Shown here one piece after another: positions 8,087 to 14,936 of a DNA stretch of 27,867 nt (within the stretch, counting starts at the first letter, position 1; each line of letters opens with the position of its first letter). Source of the stretch: an uncultured Oscillibacter sp. (GTDB lineage: Bacteria > Bacillota > Clostridia > Oscillospirales > Oscillospiraceae); contig CAJKKQ010000030.1 in the NCBI GenBank assembly GCA_905200545.1, positions 1 through 27,867 of the forward strand. The letters run 5' to 3'. Both the position numbers and the translations under genes were made by a program. The notes under the pieces are model-generated. The model saw nothing but the letters and a program-made list of their open reading frames with translations, was not told where the DNA came from and did no database searches.

Positions 8087-8638
8087 TTAAAAGGCCCAGG
8101 TGCAGATGCAGTCCAGAAGCATGAGACCGGCGGTGATGAAAAAGACCGTCTGGCGGCACCGGCCACTCATGGCGCCCACCATCCGCTCAAAGAGGGGTTG
8201 GAGGATGTAGAGGAAGAATACGCCTCCCAGACCAAACCGGACAGAGGGGGACAGGGCGATGCGGCCCTGGAAATTGATGCCGTAATCCACATAGGTCTGC
8301 CAGGGCCAGCTGCCGGTCAGTGCTTCCAGAATGTAGCTGGTGACCAGCTCAATGCCGGTAGCAACCGCCATGCAGCCCAGGAAGATCAAAAATGGCTTGA
8401 CCAGCCGCAGCCAGCGGGGCTCCTTTTTGGCCATCAGCCGATGGAAACACATCAGGAATGCCAGGGCGCCCACGCCGTACACCGGGCAGTAAGGGCCGAA
8501 AAGCACGCCCCGGTTGGTGAAGCCCCAGCGGTAGACCACCACTTCCAAAAACACTTCGTAGATCCAACCCAGGACGGAGTAGAGCAAAAAATAGAGAAAA
8601 TATCGCTGGAGCGTAGGCCAAATGGCTTTGCGTTCCAT
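8087..8638 (-). CDS. CmpB-type putative ABC transporter permease (PF06541-like) membrane protein
   Basis: This 183-residue, strongly hydrophobic protein has about five membrane segments. Recognition rests on the conserved N-terminal pattern: FLLYSVLGWIYEVF followed by NRGVLFGPYCPVYGVGAL. This is typical of the small family annotated as putative ABC transporter type IV / CmpB. No ATP-binding partner is encoded beside it, so a transport role is unproven. The ATG at 8638 is preceded on the minus strand by AGGAAAGGCGG. A promoter lies just upstream at 8674-8702. The gene diverges from mrnC. It ends facing a bidirectional terminator, and a near-consensus plus-strand promoter lies just beyond its 3' end, so antisense transcription may affect it. 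Confidence 0.8.
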   Translation of the reverse strand: MERKAIWPTLQRYFLYFLLYSVLGWIYEVFLEVVVYRWGFTNRGVLFGPYCPVYGVGALAFLMCFHRLMAKKEPRWLRLVKPFLIFLGCMAVATGIELVTSYILEALTGSWPWQTYVDYGINFQGRIALSPSVRFGLGGVFFLYILQPLFERMVGAMSGRCRQTVFFITAGLMLLDCICTWAF

Positions 8639-8673
8639 GTACGGTACCGCCTTTCCTGATTTTTTCCCAGCAT

Positions 8674-8702
8674 ATCATATGGGCCGGGAAAAAGCATTAC
8701 AA
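8674..8702 (-). promoter_or_regulatory. promoter of the CmpB-like gene
   Basis: On the minus strand, TTGTAA (plus 8697-8702) and TATGAT (plus 8674-8679) are separated by 17 bases, scoring 4/6 and 5/6. The predicted start is near 8667, about 29 bases before the ATG. Confidence 0.55.
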
Positions 8703-8732
8703 ATATGTATCAATTTTGAACGGAGAATCCAC

Positions 8733-9134
8733 ATGCAGAACTACTTTGATGTGACATTGCCCGCCGACGACCTGCGGGCCATCAGCTCCATTGGTCTTGC
8801 CCATCTGGGGGATGCGGTGTTTGAGCTGCTGGTGCGTACCTGGCTGTGTGCTCACGGGAAGGCCACGGGACGGGGGCTCCATCAGGCTACCATCCACCTG
8901 GTGTGTGCGGAGTCCCAGGCGGAGAAGGTGACCCGGATTCTGCCGCTTTTGACGCAGGAAGAGCTGGCGGTTTACAAGCGGGGACGCAACGCCCAGGTAC
9001 ACAGTGTGCCCGCCCACGCCAGCCGGGCCCAGTATGCCCAGGCCACCGCCCTGGAGGCCCTTTTGGGCTGGCTGTATCTGCAGGGACGGCGGGAGCGGAT
9101 CAACGAGCTGTTTTGCCGGATGATGGAGGAATGA
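8733..9134 (+). CDS. mrnC: mini-ribonuclease III
   Basis: This 133-residue protein is an RNase III catalytic domain without a double-stranded-RNA-binding domain, which defines mini-III. In Bacillus subtilis the family matures the ends of 23S rRNA. The signature GLAHLGDAVFELLVR at 21-35 carries Asp27, and TALEALLGWLYL at 105-116 carries Glu108, the expected metal-binding acids. The RNAQVHSVPAHASRAQYA segment (85-102) is also characteristic. The frame opens upstream at 8622, but ATG 8733 is the likely start. GGAG lies 7 nt before it, the length fits the family, and the upstream extension overlaps the divergent gene's promoter. The stop is followed after three bases by rqcH, so the two are almost certainly co-transcribed. 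Its own promoter is unclear; TATCAT at 8673-8678 lacks a good -35 box, leaving the upstream promoter at 8038 as an alternative. Confidence 0.92.
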   Translation: MQNYFDVTLPADDLRAISSIGLAHLGDAVFELLVRTWLCAHGKATGRGLHQATIHLVCAESQAEKVTRILPLLTQEELAVYKRGRNAQVHSVPAHASRAQYAQATALEALLGWLYLQGRRERINELFCRMMEE

Positions 9135-9137
9135 CCT

Positions 9138-10883
9138 ATGGCATTGGATGCTGTTTGTTTACAGGGGATCGTGGAGGAACTGCGGCCCCGGCTGACGGGA
9201 CTGCGGATCGACAAAGTCCAGATGCCTGCCCGTGACCAGGTGATTTTGACGCTGCGGGCAGGGCGGCTGCTGCTTAATGCCGGAGCAGGAGCGCCCCGGA
9301 TGCAGATGACGGAGATCGCCCGGGACAACCCGGCTGAGCCGCCCATGTTCTGCATGCTGCTGCGCAAGCACCTGGTGGGCGCCAAGGTAGCGGATCTCAT
9401 TCAGCCGCCCCTGGAGCGGCTGGGACGCATAGAGCTGGATATCACCGACGATTTCGGCCGTCCCGGCCGGCGGACGCTGGTGTTGGAGGCCATGGGCCGT
9501 CGGTCCAACCTGATTTTGCTGGATGGAGAGGGCCGCATCATCGACTGCCTGCGCCGGGTGGATGCGGATATGTCCGCTGCCCGGCAGGTGCTGCCGGGCC
9601 TTTACTACGATCCCCCGGCCTCTGTGGGCCGCCTGCCGGTGACGGAGGAGACGGAAGAGGGGTTTCGTGCCGCCTTCGCCGATGCCCCCGGAGACCAGGC
9701 TGCCGACCGGTTCCTGCTGGATCGGTACTTTGGTGTTTCACCCCTAGTGGCCCGGGAAGTGGTGTTCCGTGCCACCGGAGAGACGGATCGGCGCCTGGCT
9801 GCCATGGATGATGCCGCCCGGGATCGGCTGTGGGGGGAACTGGCGGATCTCATCGCCCGCATCCGGGACAACCGGCTGACGCCGGTGTGCCTCTCCCGCC
9901 AGGGAAAGATGGAGGAGTTTTCCTACCTGCCTATCACCCAGTACGGCACTGCCATGGAAAGCCGTACCTATGAGAGCTTTTCGGCCCTGATGGATGACTT
10001 CTACGCTGCCCGGGAGCGGCAGGAGCGGGTGCGCCAGCGGGGCGCGGATCTGATCCGCACCGCCACCACCGCCCGGGACCGCCTGCGGCGCAAACTGGCC
10101 CAGCAGCAGCGGGAGTATGCCCAGACCCAGGACCGGGATCACTTGCGGGTATGCGGAGACCTCATCACCTCCAACCTCTACCGCATGAAGCGGGGAGAGT
10201 CCCGGCTGGTGACGGAGGATTTCTATCAGGAGGATTGCCCCCAGGTGGAGATCCCCCTGGATCCACTGCTGACGCCTCAGGAGAATGCTGCCAAATACTA
10301 TAAGCGTTACACCAAGGCCAAGACTGCAGAGCGCTATCTCCGGGAACAGATGGAGATCGCCCGACGGGATCTGGAGTATCTGGAAAGTGTCCTTCAGGAG
10401 ATCAATCAGGCGGAGACAGAGCAGGATTTCCTGGATATCCGGGAGGAACTGCGGGAATCCGGTTTTCTGCGCCAGCAGGGAAAGGGGAAGAAGCTGCCCA
10501 AGCGGCCGGATAAGCCCCGGGAGTTTTGCACCTCCTCGGGTTTCCGGGTGCTGGTGGGACGCAACAACCGTCAGAACGACCGCCTGACCCTCAAGGACGC
10601 CGGCCCCCGGGATCTGTGGTTCCACACCCAGAAGATTCACGGTTCCCATGTGATCCTCTTCACCCAGGGACGGGAGGTGGATGACGACACCATCGTGGAG
10701 GCTGCCAAGCTGGCAGCCTGGTTCTCCCAGGCCCGGGAGAGCGGCAACGTTCCGGTGGATTATACGCCGTTAAAATTCGTTAAGAAACCTGCCGGGGCCC
10801 GCCCCGGTATGGTCATTTACACCACCTGCAAAACCGTGAATGTAACCCCGGAGGAATCCATTGTTCAACAGCTGAAAAAGTAA
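9138..10883 (+). CDS. rqcH: NFACT family protein, RqcH / Rqc2 homologue
   Basis: This 581-residue NFACT protein belongs to the family that binds split 50S subunits carrying stalled nascent chains and recruits tRNA-Ala for C-terminal alanine tailing. The NFACT-N domain contains EPPMFCMLLRKHL (67-79) and MGRRSNLILLD. A charged, coiled-coil-like middle covers about 280-430. The C-terminal NFACT-R domain, about 455-575, has GRNNRQNDRLT, DLWFHTQKIHGSHVI with His496, and MVIYTTCKTVNVTP. Length and order match RqcH. The residues aligned by eye with the Asp-Arg pair needed for tailing in B. subtilis appear to be Glu93-Arg94. Older names for the family are FbpA-like or fibronectin-binding protein. The ATG at 9138 follows GGAGG overlapping the mrnC stop, and a strong terminator closes the operon. 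Confidence 0.93.
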   Translation: MALDAVCLQGIVEELRPRLTGLRIDKVQMPARDQVILTLRAGRLLLNAGAGAPRMQMTEIARDNPAEPPMFCMLLRKHLVGAKVADLIQPPLERLGRIELDITDDFGRPGRRTLVLEAMGRRSNLILLDGEGRIIDCLRRVDADMSAARQVLPGLYYDPPASVGRLPVTEETEEGFRAAFADAPGDQAADRFLLDRYFGVSPLVAREVVFRATGETDRRLAAMDDAARDRLWGELADLIARIRDNRLTPVCLSRQGKMEEFSYLPITQYGTAMESRTYESFSALMDDFYAARERQERVRQRGADLIRTATTARDRLRRKLAQQQREYAQTQDRDHLRVCGDLITSNLYRMKRGESRLVTEDFYQEDCPQVEIPLDPLLTPQENAAKYYKRYTKAKTAERYLREQMEIARRDLEYLESVLQEINQAETEQDFLDIREELRESGFLRQQGKGKKLPKRPDKPREFCTSSGFRVLVGRNNRQNDRLTLKDAGPRDLWFHTQKIHGSHVILFTQGREVDDDTIVEAAKLAAWFSQARESGNVPVDYTPLKFVKKPAGARPGMVIYTTCKTVNVTPEESIVQQLKK

Positions 10884-10895
10884 AGATCGGAACTG

Positions 10896-10934
10896 AGAGC
10901 AAGCCGCTGTGTTTTCAACGGCTTGCTCTTTTTT
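10896..10934 (+). terminator. terminator of the mrnC-rqcH operon
   Basis: AGAGCAAGCCG (10896-10906) pairs with CGGCTTGCTCT (10919-10929), an 11-bp perfect stem with a 12-nt loop. It runs into TTTTTT at 10929-10934. Confidence 0.92.
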
Positions 10935-10969
10935 ACAATATTTGTTAAATAATTTGTGCAAAATCAATG

Positions 10970-10997
10970 TTGCAAACGTTTGAAAAATGAATAAAAT
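10970..10997 (+). promoter_or_regulatory. candidate promoter and palindromic operator of the antiporter gene
   Basis: TTGCAA (10970-10975) and TAAAAT (10992-10997) are 16 bases apart. Overlapping the -35 box and spacer is the perfect palindrome CAAACGTTTG (10973-10982). With flanks it becomes a near-symmetric 16-mer around a central CG, the form of LacI/CcpA-family operators. No regulator gene is nearby. It is one base off a typical cre pattern as I remember it. Confidence 0.45.
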
Positions 10998-11056
10998 AAA
11001 ATCTCTCAAGAATTATGGCGGACGGGGACTGCCCGCGGAACGGAGGAAGATTGGAT

Positions 11057-12358
11057 ATGTCCTATCGTTTTTTGATGGATCTGGCGCTGATTTTGCTGAG
11101 TACCAAGCTGCTGGGCCTGTTTACCCAGAAGTTTCAGATGCCCCAAGTAGTGGGAGCGCTGCTGGCAGGACTGCTGCTGGGGCCTGCGGGATTGAACATT
11201 CTCTCTGAGACGGAGTTCCTCTCTCAGCTCAGCGAACTGGGCGTCATCGTGCTGATGTTCTCCGCCGGCATGGAGACGGATATCCAGGAACTGCGCCGCA
11301 GCGGCAAAGCGGGCTTCCTGGTGGCTCTTTGCGGCGTGCTGGTACCTCTTGCCATGGGCACCGGTCTTGCCTGGGCGGCGGGACGGACGGGACTGCTGAC
11401 CAATACCAGCTTTTTGGAGGATGTGTTCATCGGCACCATCCTGACAGCCACCTCTGTGAGCATCACGGTGGAGACGCTGCGGGAGCTGGGAAAGCTGGAC
11501 ACCAAGGCGGGCAATACCATCCTGGCGGCGGCTCTGATCGACGATGTGCTGGGCCTGATCGCCCTGACACTGGTAAGCAGTGTGGCGGGCGGCGATGAGA
11601 GCGTGGTGCTGGTCTTAGGAAAGATCGTGCTGTTCTTCGTCTTTGCCATTGTGGTGGGCCTGGCGGCCCGCTGGGGCCTTTGCTGGATGATGGAACGGGC
11701 CCACGAGCGGAATTTGCGCCGCTATCCGGTGCTGGCATTTGTGCTGTGCTTGCTGATGGCCTACTGTGCTGAGGCGTTTTTCGGCGTGGCAGACATCACG
11801 GGCGCCTATGCGGCGGGCCTGGTGGTCTCCTGCACGCCCAAGGCCCAGTATATCGCCTCCAAGTATGAGCCTCTGGGCTATCTGCTTTTGACGCCGGTGT
11901 TCTTTGCCAGTATGGGCATCAATGTGCAGGCCAGCGCCATGAGTACCGGCGTGTGGGTGTTCTCCATTTTGCTGCTGATCGTGTCTGTGATCTCCAAAAT
12001 GGTGGGCTGCGGCCTGGGAGCCCGGTTCTGCGGCTTTACCTCCCGGGAGAGCCTGCAGGTGGGTACCGGCATGGTCTGCCGCGGTGAGGTGGCACTGATC
12101 GTAGCCAACCGCGGGCTGGAACTGGGTGTCCTCTCTGCGCCCATGATGACCCCGGTGATCATTACAGTGGTGGGCGGCACCATTCTCACCCCTATTCTCC
12201 TGAAGCTGGTATTCCGCGGAGAGCCCCACAAGCTGGAGGAGAACAGCCTGGCCGATCACTACCGGGAGGTGGCGCAGCTGGATATCGTCTCCGATCAGCT
12301 GCTCAATCAGAACCGGGAGTATGAAAACCAGGGCGAGCAGAAACAGAAAAAGAATTGA
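11057..12358 (+). CDS. cation:proton antiporter (CPA2 / Na+/H+ exchanger family)
   Basis: This 433-residue integral membrane protein has about 12-13 hydrophobic segments, as expected for bacterial CPA2 exchangers. Family marks are PQVVGALLAGLLLGP (29-43), LMFSAGMETD (66-75), the TATSVSITVETLRELG stretch near 130-145 corresponding to the unwound TM4, and LIDDVLGL near 160-167. The Asp162-Asp163 pair is the ion-binding signature of electrogenic CPA2 members. The C-terminus is a short hydrophilic Gln/Lys-rich tail without TrkA-N or other regulatory domain. It probably exchanges Na+ or K+ for H+, but the ion is not determined by sequence. The frame is open from 11015; ATG 11057 is preferred, with GGAGG 10 nt upstream. 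A TTG at 11051 is an alternative. It is a single-gene unit with its own terminator. Confidence 0.9.
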   Translation: MSYRFLMDLALILLSTKLLGLFTQKFQMPQVVGALLAGLLLGPAGLNILSETEFLSQLSELGVIVLMFSAGMETDIQELRRSGKAGFLVALCGVLVPLAMGTGLAWAAGRTGLLTNTSFLEDVFIGTILTATSVSITVETLRELGKLDTKAGNTILAAALIDDVLGLIALTLVSSVAGGDESVVLVLGKIVLFFVFAIVVGLAARWGLCWMMERAHERNLRRYPVLAFVLCLLMAYCAEAFFGVADITGAYAAGLVVSCTPKAQYIASKYEPLGYLLLTPVFFASMGINVQASAMSTGVWVFSILLLIVSVISKMVGCGLGARFCGFTSRESLQVGTGMVCRGEVALIVANRGLELGVLSAPMMTPVIITVVGGTILTPILLKLVFRGEPHKLEENSLADHYREVAQLDIVSDQLLNQNREYENQGEQKQKKN

Positions 12359-12368
12359 GTATGAAAAG

Positions 12369-12405
12369 CGAGCAGCCAGGGAATATTCCCGGCTGCTCGT
12401 TTTTT
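12369..12405. terminator. bidirectional terminator between the antiporter and DUF378 genes
   Basis: CGAGCAGCC (12369-12377) pairs with GGCTGCTCG (12391-12399). An inner GGGAATATTCCC palindrome extends the stem past a bulged A. TTTTTT follows on the plus strand and CTTTTC on the minus strand, so it can serve both convergent genes. Confidence 0.9.
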
Positions 12406-12414
12406 CAGGGATCG

Positions 12415-12633
12415 TCAGGCGCTGGCTGTGTGTCCGTGTTCCTCCCGGTCCCGGAACAGCAGTGTGATGCACCACAGTCCGGCCAGTCCCACCAGCGTGT
12501 AAACGATGCGGGACAAAATGGCCATCTGGCCGCCAAAGAGGAACGCCACCGTGTCAAAGCCGAACAGGCCGATGCCGCCCCAGTTCAGGGCACCGACGAT
12601 GACCAGCAGCAGCGCAAGCTTGTCAAGCAGCAT
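12415..12633 (-). CDS. DUF378 family small membrane protein
   Basis: This 72-residue protein has two hydrophobic segments, about 5-25 and 38-60, and the conserved LVIVGALNWGGIGLFGFD motif that defines the DUF378 (YuzA-like) family. The C-terminus is short and charged. The role of the family is unknown. The start is ATG at 12633, preceded on the minus strand by GGAGGT at 7-nt spacing. It converges with the antiporter gene and shares its terminator. No strong minus-strand promoter is visible in the 195-base gap to thrH. Confidence 0.88.
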   Translation of the reverse strand: MLLDKLALLLVIVGALNWGGIGLFGFDTVAFLFGGQMAILSRIVYTLVGLAGLWCITLLFRDREEHGHTASA

Positions 12634-12738
12634 ATGCTATACCTCCATTCCTAGGTTTGCGGATAGGTTGCCCACAGCACAGCAAAATATGCGGAGTCGG
12701 AAAGGTCGGCCTTTTTATCGCAAAATTTCCAAATGCGA

Positions 12739-12768
12739 TTGAAAAGGGAAGGGGGGCTATTGTATAAT
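12739..12768 (+). promoter_or_regulatory. sigma-A promoter of thrH
   Basis: TTGAAA (12739-12744) and a perfect TATAAT (12763-12768) are separated by 18 bases. The transcript, starting near 12775, would carry a TCCCCG/CGGGGA stem-loop (12782-12799) close to its 5' end, ahead of the AAGGGG ribosome site at 12815-12820. Confidence 0.75.
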
Positions 12769-12828
12769 CAAACTGAAATCATCCCCGCAGAACCGGGGAC
12801 ATATTTGAGATGATAAGGGGTTGCACGT

Positions 12829-13428
12829 ATGAATATTGTCTGCCTGGACATGGAGGGCGTTCTGGTGCCCGAAATCTGGATCGCCTTCGCGGAGGCCAGC
12901 GGCATTCCGGAGCTGCGCCGTACCACCCGGGATGAGCCGGACTATGACAAACTGATGCGCTGGCGGCTGGGGATCCTCAAAGAACACGGCCTGGGCCTTA
13001 AGGAGATCCAGGCCACCATTGCCAAGATCGATCCGCTGCCTGGTGCCAAGGCCTTTTTGGACGAGCTGCGCACCCTCACCCAGGTCATTATCCTCAGTGA
13101 TACTTTTGAAGAGTTCGCCAAGCCCCTGATGGAAAAGCTGGGCTGGCCCACCATCTTCTGCAATTCGCTGGAGGTGGCGGAGAGTGGCGAGATTACGGGC
13201 TTCAGGATGCGTTGCCAGCAGTCCAAGCTCACCACTGTGAAGGCCCTGCAGTCCATCGGATATGACACCATCGCCAGCGGCGACAGCTATAACGATCTGG
13301 GCATGATCCAGGCCAGCAAGGCGGGCTTCCTCTTCAAGAGCACCGAGCAAATCAAGAAGGATCATCCGGAGCTGCCGGCCTATGAGGAGTTTGATGATCT
13401 TCTGAACGCGATCAAAGCTGCGCTGTAA
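12829..13428 (+). CDS. thrH: ThrH-type HAD phosphatase: phosphoserine phosphatase / homoserine phosphotransferase
   Basis: This 199-residue HAD-superfamily protein closely resembles ThrH, which dephosphorylates phosphoserine and can pass the phosphate to homoserine. Motif I is CLDMEGVLVPEIWIAF near the N-terminus, with Asp7 as expected nucleophile and Glu9 replacing the usual second Asp, as in ThrH. Motif II is IILSDTF with Ser90. Lys133 in QSKLTTVKAL fits motif III, and GDSYND (151-156) is motif IV. Length matches the family. ATG 12829 has AAGGGG 8 nt upstream and a good promoter further up. The next gene, 106 bases downstream with no intervening terminator, is a DUF1015 protein, so the pair may share a transcript and a role in serine or phosphoserine metabolism. 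Confidence 0.9.
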   Translation: MNIVCLDMEGVLVPEIWIAFAEASGIPELRRTTRDEPDYDKLMRWRLGILKEHGLGLKEIQATIAKIDPLPGAKAFLDELRTLTQVIILSDTFEEFAKPLMEKLGWPTIFCNSLEVAESGEITGFRMRCQQSKLTTVKALQSIGYDTIASGDSYNDLGMIQASKAGFLFKSTEQIKKDHPELPAYEEFDDLLNAIKAAL

Positions 13429-13476
13429 TGCGAAATTACTTTACATAAATTTGGCATATTTTTGCCGTACGATGCG

Positions 13477-13500
13477 GCCTCCGCCGCTCCCCGGGGAGGC
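13477..13500 (+). other. GC-rich hairpin in the thrH-DUF1015 gap
   Basis: GCCTCC (13477-13482) pairs with GGAGGC (13495-13500) with further C/G pairing inside. No T-run follows, so it is not a standard terminator. It lies 35 bases before the DUF1015 start and could stabilise or process a shared transcript. I saw no convincing promoter in this 106-base gap. Confidence 0.4.
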
Positions 13501-13534
13501 TGACCGGAGATTTACTTTTGAAAGGAGATGCCCC

Positions 13535-14815
13535 ATGAACGAAAAATTCAAGCACCTGGGCTTTTATCCCGCAGACATCCTGCTGCCTAAGGATGCGGAT
13601 ATGACCAAGTGGGCCGTAGTGGCCTGCGATCAGTTTACCTCCCAGCCGGAGTACTGGCAGGCAGTGGAGGAAACAGTGGGCGACGCCCCCTCCACCCTGC
13701 GGCTGATTTTGCCGGAGGCAAAACTCAATGAGCCCGATGTGGATGAACACATCGCCGGGATCAACGCCGCCATGCAGGATTATCTGGACCGGGGCATCTT
13801 CCGTACGCTGGCAGACTCCCTGATCTACATCGAGCGGGTACAGTCCGACGGCAAGGTCCGCCACGGCCTGATTGGTATGGTGGATCTGGATCAGTATGAC
13901 TTTACCCCCGGTTCCGGCGCCCTCATCCGGGCCACGGAGGGTACCGTTCTCTCCCGGATCCCGCCCCGGGTGCGGGTGCGTCAGGACGCGCCCATCGAGC
14001 TGCCCCATGTGATGCTGCTCATTGACGATCCGGACCGCACTGTCATCGAGCCCATGACCGCCCAGAGCGGCTCCATGGAGAAGCTCTATGACTTTGACCT
14101 CCAGCAGGGAGGTGGTCATCTCACCGGCTGGAAGCTGACGGAGAAGCAGATTGATGCCGCGGCGGACGCCCTTACCGCCCTGTGCAGCGGGGAGGAGATG
14201 GAGAAGAAATACGGCATGAAGGGTGCGGCGCCTCTGCTGTTCGCCGTGGGCGACGGCAACCACTCCCTGGCAACCGCTAAGCAGTGCTATGAAAATCTGA
14301 AAAGGGTGACGCCGGAGAGTGAATGGGCCAACCTGCCCGCCCGGTACGCGCTGGTGGAGGTGGTGAACAACCACGACGACGCACTGCAGTTCGAGCCCAT
14401 CCACCGGGTGCTCTTCGGTGTGGAGCCGGAGGCAGTTTTGCAGGCGTTCCTGGATTTCTATCCCGGCGCCCATGAGGGCCAGGGACCGGGCCACACCATT
14501 GCCTACACCTATGCGGGCCACACGGGCTTTGTCACCGTATCGGAGCCCAAGGTCCAGCTGGCAGTGGGAACGCTGCAGGCCTTTATTGATGAGTATCTCA
14601 AGACCCACGGCGGCGAGGTGGATTATATCCACGGCGATGACGTCACGGATCAGTTGGGTGCCAAGCCCGGCAACATCGGCTTCAAACTGCCCGCCATGGG
14701 TAAGGAGCAGCTGTTCAAGACGGTCATGGCCGACGGTGTACTGCCCCGCAAGACCTTCTCCATGGGTCATGCCCAGGATAAGCGCTACTACGTGGAGGCC
14801 CGCAAGATCAAATAA
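13535..14815 (+). CDS. DUF1015 family protein, possibly serine-related
   Basis: This 426-residue cytosolic protein matches the DUF1015 family along its length. Marks include WAVVACDQFTSQPEYW near the N-terminus, GDGNHSLATAK near 239-249, the ALVEVVNNHDDALQFEPIHR segment, and VDYIHGDD near the C-terminus. No classical nucleotide-binding loop is visible. The family's function is not established for this protein. DUF1015 genes are often found with serA/serC in Clostridia, and here the upstream neighbour is a phosphoserine phosphatase-like thrH, which points to serine metabolism. I have an unverified recollection that some members were reported to phosphorylate free serine. The frame begins at 13451, but ATG 13535 is chosen because AAAGGAG lies 7 nt upstream and the family sequence begins there. 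A strong terminator follows. Confidence 0.88.
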   Translation: MNEKFKHLGFYPADILLPKDADMTKWAVVACDQFTSQPEYWQAVEETVGDAPSTLRLILPEAKLNEPDVDEHIAGINAAMQDYLDRGIFRTLADSLIYIERVQSDGKVRHGLIGMVDLDQYDFTPGSGALIRATEGTVLSRIPPRVRVRQDAPIELPHVMLLIDDPDRTVIEPMTAQSGSMEKLYDFDLQQGGGHLTGWKLTEKQIDAAADALTALCSGEEMEKKYGMKGAAPLLFAVGDGNHSLATAKQCYENLKRVTPESEWANLPARYALVEVVNNHDDALQFEPIHRVLFGVEPEAVLQAFLDFYPGAHEGQGPGHTIAYTYAGHTGFVTVSEPKVQLAVGTLQAFIDEYLKTHGGEVDYIHGDDVTDQLGAKPGNIGFKLPAMGKEQLFKTVMADGVLPRKTFSMGHAQDKRYYVEARKIK

Positions 14816-14828
14816 AAAAGCAATAAAG

Positions 14829-14858
14829 CGCCGCAGGCAACCGCCTGCGGCGTTTTTT
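14829..14858 (+). terminator. terminator of the thrH-DUF1015 unit
   Basis: CGCCGCAGGC (14829-14838) pairs with GCCTGCGGCG (14843-14852) around AACC. TTTTTT follows at 14853-14858. Confidence 0.95.
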
Positions 14859-14868
14859 ATCCCTCAGC

Positions 14869-14897
14869 TTTCCAGCAGGCGGCAGGTGTGGTATACT
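14869..14897 (+). promoter_or_regulatory. extended -10 promoter of ispE
   Basis: TTTCCA (14869-14874) and TATACT (14892-14897) are 17 bases apart. TGTGG directly precedes the -10 box, giving the TG-n extended element of Gram-positive promoters. The transcript would begin near 14904, about 33 nt before the start codon. Confidence 0.7.
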
Positions 14898-14936
14898 GTT
14901 TTCAGAGGCGGGCTGAAGGCCCGGAGGAGGTGGAAT

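Noticed and set aside
8622..8732. Extension of mrnC to the upstream ATG at 8622
   Set aside because: The extra 37 residues overlap the divergent gene and its promoter, have no ribosome site and are not part of the mini-III family length.
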